Positions 7,943 to 12,058 of a stretch of 12,058 bases of DNA are shown one piece after another (the stretch's first letter is position 1; each line of letters starts with the position of its first letter). The translations under genes and the position numbers were made by a program. The notes under the pieces are model-generated. The model worked only from the letters and a program-made list of their open reading frames with translations, ran no database searches and had not been told where the DNA came from. The DNA comes from CAMPJU01 sp046566095 (lineage in GTDB: Bacteria; Pseudomonadota; Gammaproteobacteria; Xanthomonadales; Xanthomonadaceae): NCBI GenBank assembly GCA_046566095.1, contig JBKHXI010000194.1, positions 1 through 12,058 of the forward strand. The letters run 5' to 3'.

Positions 7943-9061
7943 TCAGGCCGCGGCCGGTGCCGGCGCCAGCACCCCGCGCGGCAGCTGCATGGTCACGCAG
8001 TGCAGGCTGCCGTTCTGCCAGATCAGCGGGCGGCAGGGCACCGGCACGATCTCGCGGTCCGGGAAGGCCTGCGCCAGCACCTGCGCGGCGCGGTCGTCGA
8101 TGGCGCGTTCCTGGTCGGTGGCGCCGTAGGCCGGCATCAGCACCGCGCCGTCGACGATCAGGAAATTGGCGTAACTGGCCGCCAGCCGGCGGCCGTCGGG
8201 GTCGTGGATGGGCCGCTGCCAGGGCAGGGGGAACAGCCGGTACGGGCGGCCGTCGGCGGTGCGCAGCGCGGCCAGTTCGCCGGCCATCGCCCGCAGTGAG
8301 GGGTAATGGGAGTCCGCGGGGTCGTCGCAGGCCTGGTGGACGATGGCGTCGGGCGCGGCGAAGCGGGCGAGGGTATCGACGTGCGCGTCGGTGTCGTCGC
8401 CCTCCAGGTGGCCGTGGTCGAGCCACAGCACCCGGTCCTGGCGCAGCCAGTCGCGCAGCCGCGCCGCCAGCGCCGCGCGGTCGGCGTCGGGATGGCGCTG
8501 GCGCAGGCACTGCCAGGTGGTGAGCAGGGTGCCGGCGCCGTCGGTGTCGATCGCGCCGCCCTCCAGGGCGAAGTCCAGCGGCCGGCGCTCGGCCGCCGCG
8601 AACAGGCCGGCCGCCTGCAGCTGCGCGACCAGGCGGTCGTCGCGCCCGGCCTCGAACTTGCCGCCCCAGCCGGTGAAGCGGAAATCGAGCAGGCGGAAGC
8701 GGGGCGCGGGGGCCGCGGCCCGGGCGTCGGACTCGGTATCGATGTCGGCGCCGGCGGCCACCAGGGTGATCGGGCCGGTATCGCGCAGCCAGGTGTCGTC
8801 GTACTCGGCGTGCACGAAGCGGACCCGGTCCATGTCGATCCGGGCCGAGGCCAGGCGCGCGCGGGCGTAGGCTTCCAGGTCGTCGTCGGCGACCACCACC
8901 AGCGCCGGCTGGAAGCGGGCGATCGCCGCGACCAGGGCCACGTAGCTGTCCTCGACCTCGCCCAGCCGCGGCGCCCAGTCGGTGCCGGCGTGCGGCCAGG
9001 CCAGCAGCACCGCGGACTGCGGTTCCCACTCGGCGGGCAGGCGGAAATCGGCGTCGGTCAT
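7943..9061 (-). CDS. aguA: Agmatine deiminase
   Basis: Converts agmatine to N-carbamoylputrescine and ammonia in the cytoplasm, the step before AguB in arginine-derived putrescine synthesis. At 372 residues it has the usual length of the peptidyl-arginine-deiminase-like family of guanidine-modifying enzymes. Visible family blocks: WLRDTGP with Asp94, FTGWGGKFE (129-137), EGGAIDTDG with Glu167, GDDTDAHVD with His227 and Asp229, SYANFLI (296-302), and the C-terminal NGSLHC with the nucleophile Cys355. The start is ATG 9061 (MTDADFRLPAEWEPQ), which gives the expected family N terminus. No clear Shine-Dalgarno precedes it. The open frame runs up to 9262, but that extension is Pro/Arg/Ala-rich shadow. 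aguB follows after 170 bp on the same strand, and three GC hairpins lie upstream. No dedicated regulator such as AguR is in the window. Confidence 0.97.
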   Translation of the reverse strand: MTDADFRLPAEWEPQSAVLLAWPHAGTDWAPRLGEVEDSYVALVAAIARFQPALVVVADDDLEAYARARLASARIDMDRVRFVHAEYDDTWLRDTGPITLVAAGADIDTESDARAAAPAPRFRLLDFRFTGWGGKFEAGRDDRLVAQLQAAGLFAAAERRPLDFALEGGAIDTDGAGTLLTTWQCLRQRHPDADRAALAARLRDWLRQDRVLWLDHGHLEGDDTDAHVDTLARFAAPDAIVHQACDDPADSHYPSLRAMAGELAALRTADGRPYRLFPLPWQRPIHDPDGRRLAASYANFLIVDGAVLMPAYGATDQERAIDDRAAQVLAQAFPDREIVPVPCRPLIWQNGSLHCVTMQLPRGVLAPAPAAA

Positions 9062-9132
9062 CCGGGGGTGCTGGCGATGGCTGGGAGGCGGGCCTGGCGC
9101 GGGCGCGCATCGGCCGGCGCGCGGGCTCGCGT

Positions 9133-9199
9133 CCGGCCCGGCCGATCGGGCCGGTCCGGGCGCCCGCGCGGGCGCAGGGGAAGGGGCGCGACCGCGCCC
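9133..9199. repeat. Cluster of three GC-rich inverted repeats upstream of aguA
   Basis: Three perfect hairpins lie in 67 bp: CCGGCCCG/CGGGCCGG (9133-9140, 9147-9154, loop 6), GCGCCC/GGGCGC (9160-9165, 9170-9175, loop 4) and GGGCGC/GCGCCC (9184-9189, 9194-9199, loop 4). Read on the minus strand, the last begins 5 bp after the stop of the small exported-protein gene and is followed by a pyrimidine-rich stretch (TTCCCCT, 9182-9176), so it is the best terminator candidate for that gene. The others lie in the 5' region of aguA and could shape its leader RNA or be REP-like. Confidence 0.45.
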
Positions 9200-9203
9200 G
9201 GCG

Positions 9204-9545
9204 TCAGCGGATCGGCGGTTTCGGCCCGACCTCGGTGGGCGCGGCGCGGTTGAGCACCGCATCGATCACCTTGTCCTTCTCGAAGTACACGGTGAACTGC
9301 GGATAGCTCCAGCGGTGGATCACCGGCCACTGCGGCTTCTGGCCGCCGCGCGGTTCCAGGCGGCTGGTGGGCGCGCCGAACCGCGCCTGCACCTGGGCCA
9401 TGCTCAGGCCGCGCGCGGGCAGGGCGACCGGCGCTTCGCGGGCGACGCGCTCGATCAGCAGGATCTCGGCGCTGGCGACGAGCGGCGTCGCGGCCAAGCC
9501 GAAGGCGACGGCAAGCGCGGCCGCGCAGGGGTGGATGCGGGTCAT
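9204..9545 (-). CDS. Small exported protein with BamE/SmpA-like domain, function unknown
   Basis: A 113-residue protein with a signal peptide: positively charged start, hydrophobic stretch about 8-23, likely cleavage after ASA at residue 26. There is no lipobox Cys at the cleavage site, so it is expected to be soluble in the periplasm or loosely attached. The mature part (residues 48-100) has the pattern LSMAQVQARFGAP, then a W-x-Y pair and TVYFEKDKVIDAVL. This resembles the small BamE/SmpA/OmlA fold, in which a helix with a GMT-like start is followed by beta strands ending in a hydrophobic V-I-x-x-V strand. That match is by pattern only. Start ATG 9545 is preceded by a good AGGAGA Shine-Dalgarno (9552-9557) with 6-bp spacing. 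rpmJ upstream ends in its own terminator, so it is probably a separate transcript. I recall similar short proteins of unknown function in xanthomonads but know no experimental role. Confidence 0.82.
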   Translation of the reverse strand: MTRIHPCAAALAVAFGLAATPLVASAEILLIERVAREAPVALPARGLSMAQVQARFGAPTSRLEPRGGQKPQWPVIHRWSYPQFTVYFEKDKVIDAVLNRAAPTEVGPKPPIR

Positions 9546-9631
9546 GGCACGTCTCCTGGTGCGGGTTCGGCGAACCCATGCGCGCGTTTTACCAGATCGC
9601 GGCCGCGCGTGGCCGCTGCCCGGAAAGCCGA

Positions 9632-9653
9632 GGGGCCGCATCGCTGCGGCCCC
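9632..9653 (-). terminator. Rho-independent terminator of rpmJ
   Basis: GGGGCCGC (9632-9639) and GCGGCCCC (9646-9653) form a perfect 8-bp GC stem with loop ATCGCT. On the minus strand it lies about 40 bp after the rpmJ stop and is followed by TCGGCTTT, a short T-rich tail. It is the most terminator-like structure in the window. Confidence 0.6.
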
Positions 9654-9692
9654 CGGGTGTCTGGCGGCGCCGGGCCCGGCCCGGCCGCGGCT

Positions 9693-9818
9693 TCAGCGCT
9701 GGCGCGCCTTGAAGCGCGGGTTGGACTTGCAGATCACGAAGACCTTGCCGCGGCGGCGGACCACCTTGCAGTCGCGGTGGCGGGTCTTCGCCGACTTCAG
9801 GGAGGACAGGACCTTCAT
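9693..9818 (-). CDS. rpmJ: Ribosomal protein L36, zinc-independent (C-minus, YkgO-like) form
   Basis: Large-subunit ribosomal protein of 41 residues. It begins MKVLSSLKSAKTRHRDC and contains VVRRRGKVFVICKSNPRF, matching the YkgO type from memory. In the zinc-binding form four ligands (three Cys and a His) hold the metal. Here only Cys17 and Cys30 remain, the first ligand position is His14, and the C-terminal His is Phe36, so it is the C-minus variant that should fold without zinc. Start ATG 9818 has a GAGG Shine-Dalgarno (9827-9830), spacing 8 bp. It stands alone, not next to secY in the spc operon where the canonical gene usually lies. It has its own sigma70 promoter and terminator. In bacteria with both forms the C-minus copy is often under Zur; I see no Zur-like palindrome in its promoter, which suggests constitutive expression, perhaps as the only L36 gene. 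Confidence 0.97.
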   Translation of the reverse strand: MKVLSSLKSAKTRHRDCKVVRRRGKVFVICKSNPRFKARQR

Positions 9819-9862
9819 GACGGGAACCTCGGCGGAATGAATAGTGGGATAGCAAGCCGCGC

Positions 9863-9892
9863 ATGATAGCGCGCAAAACCCGGCCCATTCAA
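9863..9892 (-). promoter_or_regulatory. Sigma70-type promoter of rpmJ
   Basis: Minus strand: -35 TTGAAT (9892-9887, 4 of 6) and -10 TATCAT (9868-9863, 5 of 6) with an 18-bp spacer, about 45 bp upstream of the rpmJ ATG. It lies in one of the most AT-rich patches of the window. The -35 box overlaps a 10-bp perfect palindrome, CAAGCGCTTG (9890-9899), that could bind a regulator. Confidence 0.65.
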
Positions 9893-9916
9893 GCGCTTGC
9901 CCGCGGCGGGATTCAG

Positions 9917-9939
9917 CCGCGGGGGTACAATCCCCGCGG
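9917..9939 (+). promoter_or_regulatory. Inverted repeat with -10-like hexamer in its loop, upstream of cmk
   Basis: CCGCGGGG (9917-9924) and CCCCGCGG (9932-9939) are perfect 8-bp inverted arms. Their 7-base loop is GTACAAT, which holds TACAAT (9926-9931), a 5-of-6 match to the -10 consensus on the plus strand, about 90 bp before the cmk start. No convincing -35 is present at 16-18 bp spacing; TTGCCC at 9897-9902 is too far (23 bp). It is the best promoter candidate for cmk, with the dyad as a possible operator. Confidence 0.45.
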
Positions 9940-10021
9940 GTCCGGGCCATGCGCCCGCCCCGACGCCCCTTCCACTCCCGGCTGCCGCGCCCCGCCGCGC
10001 CGCAGCCGCCAGCGAGCCGCC

Positions 10022-10741
10022 ATGTCCGACAACGATCCCACAGCCCCCCCGGGGCAGGTCCCGGTCCTGACCATCGACGGCCCCTCCGGCTCCGGCAAGG
10101 GCACCATCAGCCGGGCCGTGGCCGCGCGCCTGGGCTGGCATTACCTGGATTCGGGCGCGCTGTACCGGGCGGTGGGGGTGGCCGCCGGCTGGAACGACAT
10201 CGACCTTTCGGACGCCTCGGCCCTGGTGCGCTGCGCCTTCGATGCCGAGGTCGCGTTCCGGGAGGCGCCCGGGGGCGAGCCGCGGGTGCTGGTCAACGGC
10301 CACGACGCCACCGACGAGCTGCGCACCGAGACCGCGGGCGCGGCGGCCTCGGCGATCGCCGCCATTCCCGAGGTCCGGGCCGCGCTGGTGGCCCGCCAGC
10401 GCGCCTTCCGGCGCCCGCCGGGACTGGTGGCGGACGGCCGCGACATGGGGACCGTGATCTTCCCGGACGCCGCGACCAAGGTGTTCCTCACCGCCAGCGC
10501 CGAGGAACGTGCCGAGAGGCGTTATAAGCAGTTGAGCGACAAAGGGGTTTCGGTTACATTGGCGGGTCTGCTGCGCGAGATCCTCGCGCGCGACGCCCGC
10601 GATGCCAGCCGGGCGGTGGCGCCGTTGCGTCCGGCCCCCGATGCCGTGACCGTCGACACCACCGGCCTGCCCATCGACGAGGTGGTCGAACGCGTGCTGG
10701 CGCTGGCGCGCTCCGGGGGACACGTCCCGGGCGCCCGGTAG
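10022..10741 (+). CDS. cmk: Cytidylate (CMP/dCMP) kinase
   Basis: Phosphorylates CMP and dCMP with ATP in the cytoplasm, feeding CTP and dCTP synthesis. The 239-residue length fits the bacterial short form. Visible motifs: P-loop GPSGSGKG (20-27), the CMP-binding DSGALYRA (43-50), VADGRDMGTVIFPDA (136-150, usually GRDIGT, here Met), the LID region AEERAERRYKQL (160-171), and RDARDASRAVAPL (190-202) with the Arg/Asp residues that contact CMP. Start ATG 10022 (MSDNDPTAP) leaves a short tail before the P-loop strand. An in-frame ATG at 9863 would add 53 low-complexity residues and begin inside the rpmJ promoter, so I reject it. No strong Shine-Dalgarno is seen. rpsA follows after 160 bp, the widely conserved cmk-rpsA order. 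The gene upstream is divergent rpmJ rather than aroA as in E. coli. Codons around 165-180 are unusually AT-rich and may hold a promoter for rpsA. Confidence 0.97.
   Translation: MSDNDPTAPPGQVPVLTIDGPSGSGKGTISRAVAARLGWHYLDSGALYRAVGVAAGWNDIDLSDASALVRCAFDAEVAFREAPGGEPRVLVNGHDATDELRTETAGAAASAIAAIPEVRAALVARQRAFRRPPGLVADGRDMGTVIFPDAATKVFLTASAEERAERRYKQLSDKGVSVTLAGLLREILARDARDASRAVAPLRPAPDAVTVDTTGLPIDEVVERVLALARSGGHVPGAR
10532..10560 (+). promoter_or_regulatory. Possible internal promoter in cmk for rpsA
   Basis: TTGAGC (10532-10537) and TACATT (10555-10560), each matching the sigma70 consensus at 4 of 6, are separated by exactly 17 bp. They lie in an AT-rich patch (about 10521-10560) inside the very GC-rich cmk gene, about 340 bp upstream of the rpsA ATG. 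E. coli rpsA is known to use promoters upstream within the cmk region as well as close ones, which lends weight. The encoded segment is the conserved YKQLSDKG stretch, so amino-acid constraint could also explain the composition. Confidence 0.4.
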
Positions 10742-10901
10742 CCCGCGCCGTCGCGGCAGGCAGTCCCCGCGCGCATCCGCCCGCGGGCCATCCCACAACA
10801 CGCACACCTTCCAACCGGCCGTACGCAATCCCGCAGGCCGACCAACGGGTGGACCAGGGCGCCAGCGCCGCGGTCCGTGTCGTCAACCGAGACCATCTTC
10901 A
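10742..10901 (+). promoter_or_regulatory. rpsA leader region with weak ribosome binding site
   Basis: This 160-bp gap holds no convincing ORF. A possible hairpin has arms CCCGCG (10766-10771) and CGCGGG (10782-10787). Directly before the rpsA ATG only GAGA (10889-10892, 9 bp away) resembles a Shine-Dalgarno. A poor Shine-Dalgarno is a known trait of rpsA in E. coli, where S1 represses its own translation; that the same holds here is inference. I saw no clear -10/-35 pair in the gap. Confidence 0.4.
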
Positions 10902-12058
10902 ATGACCGAATCATTCGCCGAACTGTTCGAACAGAGCCAGTCGCACCTGGCCAACCTCAAGCCGGGCGCCATCGTCACCGGTACCGTCGTGGACGTGCGC
11001 AACGACGTGGTGGTGATCAACGCCGGGCTCAAGTCCGAGGGCATCGTGCCCATCGAGCAGTTCCGCAACGACGACGGCGAGATCGACGTAGGCATCGGCG
11101 ACCAGGTCAAGGTCGCCCTCGACGCGCTCGAGAACGGCTTCGGCGAGACCGTGCTGTCGCGCGAGAAGGCCAAGCGCGCCATGGTGTGGGACGAGCTCGA
11201 GCAGGCGCTCGAGAACAACGAGACCATCACCGGCCGCATCAGCGGCAAGGTCAAGGGCGGCTTCACCGTCGACATCAAGGACGTCCGCGCGTTCCTGCCG
11301 GGCTCGCTGGTCGACGTGCGCCCGGTGCGCGACCCGGCCTACCTCGAGGGCAAGGAACTCGAGTTCAAGCTGATCAAGCTCGACCGCAAGCGCAACAACG
11401 TGGTCGTCTCCCGCCGCGCGGTGGTCGAGAGCGAGCACTCCGAGGAGCGCGAGCAGCTGATGGAGAAGCTGGTCGAGGGCGCCAAGCTCAAGGGCGTGGT
11501 CAAGAACCTCACCGACTACGGCGCGTTCGTGGACCTGGGCGGCATCGACGGCCTGCTGCACATCACCGACATGGCCTGGAAGCGCGTGCGCCATCCGTCC
11601 GAGGTGGTCGAGGTCGGCCAGGAGCTCGAAGTCCGCGTGCTCAAGTACGACCGCGAGCGCAACCGCGTGTCGCTCGGCCTCAAGCAGCTGGGCGAGGATC
11701 CGTGGGACAACATCGCGCGCCGCTACCCGGCCACCACCCGCGTGTTCGGCAAGGTCAGCAACGTCACCGACTACGGCGCGTTCGTGGAGATCGAGCCGGG
11801 CGTCGAGGGCCTGGTGCACGTGTCGGAGATGGACTGGACCAACAAGAACGTCAACCCGTCCAAGGTCTGCCAGGTCGGCGACGAGGTCGAGGTCATGGTC
11901 CTGGACGTGGACGAGGAGCGCCGCCGCATCTCGCTGGGCATGAAGCAGGTCAGCTCCAACCCGTGGGAGACCTTCGCCGCCATCCACAAGAAGGGCGACA
12001 AGGTCGAGGGCCAGATCAAGTCGATCACCGACTTCGGCATCTTCATCGGCCTGGACGG
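10902..12058 (+). CDS. rpsA: 30S ribosomal protein S1, 3' end outside window
   Basis: S1 binds mRNA on the 30S subunit and helps start translation of messages with weak or structured leaders. The window holds 385 codons and runs off the right edge without a stop; the usual total is about 560 residues. The start is ATG 10902 (MTESFAELFEQS), typical for gammaproteobacterial S1. S1/OB repeats seen: first about residues 20-88 and second about 105-172 (the divergent ribosome-docking pair), third about 192-261, fourth about 277-348, and the start of the fifth from about 365. The RNA-binding repeats show the hallmark TDYGAFV or TDFGIFI after a G-x-V strand and end in RVSLGLKQ or RISLGMKQ. A 25-bp perfect direct repeat marks the same motif in repeats three and four. 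It follows cmk by 160 bp and may be read from cmk and from nearer promoters. Confidence 0.98.
   Translation, partial: MTESFAELFEQSQSHLANLKPGAIVTGTVVDVRNDVVVINAGLKSEGIVPIEQFRNDDGEIDVGIGDQVKVALDALENGFGETVLSREKAKRAMVWDELEQALENNETITGRISGKVKGGFTVDIKDVRAFLPGSLVDVRPVRDPAYLEGKELEFKLIKLDRKRNNVVVSRRAVVESEHSEEREQLMEKLVEGAKLKGVVKNLTDYGAFVDLGGIDGLLHITDMAWKRVRHPSEVVEVGQELEVRVLKYDRERNRVSLGLKQLGEDPWDNIARRYPATTRVFGKVSNVTDYGAFVEIEPGVEGLVHVSEMDWTNKNVNPSKVCQVGDEVEVMVLDVDEERRRISLGMKQVSSNPWETFAAIHKKGDKVEGQIKSITDFGIFIGLD
11509..11533 (+). repeat. 25-bp direct repeat, copy 1 (S1 domain 3)
   Basis: Identical over 25 bases to 11764-11788, 255 bp downstream. It encodes the TDYGAFV motif of the third S1 domain. Confidence 0.9.
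11764..11788 (+). repeat. 25-bp direct repeat, copy 2 (S1 domain 4)
   Basis: Second copy of the 25-base repeat, in the fourth S1 domain. The 255-bp offset equals 85 codons, one S1 domain unit, so the repeat reflects domain duplication with unusually exact conservation of synonymous positions. Confidence 0.9.

Noticed and set aside
6810..8129. A 439-codon plus-strand frame opposite aguB and the aguA-aguB gap
   Set aside because: It has no domain and reads as the Gly/Ala/Val/Arg/Gln-rich complement of the aguB region; it is a GC-driven shadow.
9062..9203. Possible small gene in the gap upstream of aguA
   Set aside because: I found no start with a Shine-Dalgarno and no plausible peptide; the segment is dominated by GC hairpins.
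9863..10021. Upstream ATG for cmk at 9863
   Set aside because: The 53 extra residues are Pro/Arg-rich and unlike any kinase N terminus, and this segment contains the rpmJ promoter and the inverted repeat.
1..12058. Search for CRISPR arrays, tRNAs, rRNAs, insertion sequences and attachment sites
   Set aside because: I saw no regularly spaced repeats, tRNA-like cloverleaf with a T-loop motif, transposase or integrase, nor terminal inverted repeats with target duplication.

Overview
The window is very GC-rich, tightly packed bacterial DNA (largest gap about 200 bp). Gene content and protein sequences suggest a gammaproteobacterium of the Xanthomonadaceae type, such as a Lysobacter, Luteimonas or Pseudoxanthomonas relative. 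This placement rests on family resemblance recalled from memory, not on a search. The points behind it are a cmk-rpsA pair, a 41-residue ribosomal protein L36 of the zinc-independent form, an adjacent aguA/aguB pair, and tandem RND pump subunits.

Layout. (1) Positions 1-5598, plus strand: two consecutive RND efflux permeases. The first is cut by the left edge and the second is complete. They are 9 bp apart and look like the inner-membrane subunits of one drug or solute efflux system, whose adaptor gene probably lies to the left. (2) Positions 5648-9545, minus strand, read right to left: a small exported BamE/SmpA-like protein, agmatine deiminase (aguA), N-carbamoylputrescine amidase (aguB) and a TraB/PrgY-family membrane protein. 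aguA and aguB together turn agmatine into putrescine. The TraB gene overlaps the end of aguB by 8 bp and so is probably translationally coupled to it. (3) Positions 9693-9818, minus strand: rpmJ (L36), with a recognisable sigma70 promoter and a hairpin terminator. (4) Positions 10022-12058, plus strand: cmk (cytidylate kinase) and rpsA (ribosomal protein S1, cut by the right edge), divergent from rpmJ.

Most of the window is core or common accessory biology; I see no transposase, integrase, phage gene, tRNA, rRNA or CRISPR array. The points most worth a second look are: the second RND permease, which replaces two proton-relay residues with Asn while its partner keeps them; the coupling of a TraB-family protein to the agmatine pathway; a -10-like hexamer in the loop of a perfect 8-bp inverted repeat upstream of cmk, back to back with the rpmJ promoter; and a possible promoter for rpsA in an AT-rich patch inside cmk.
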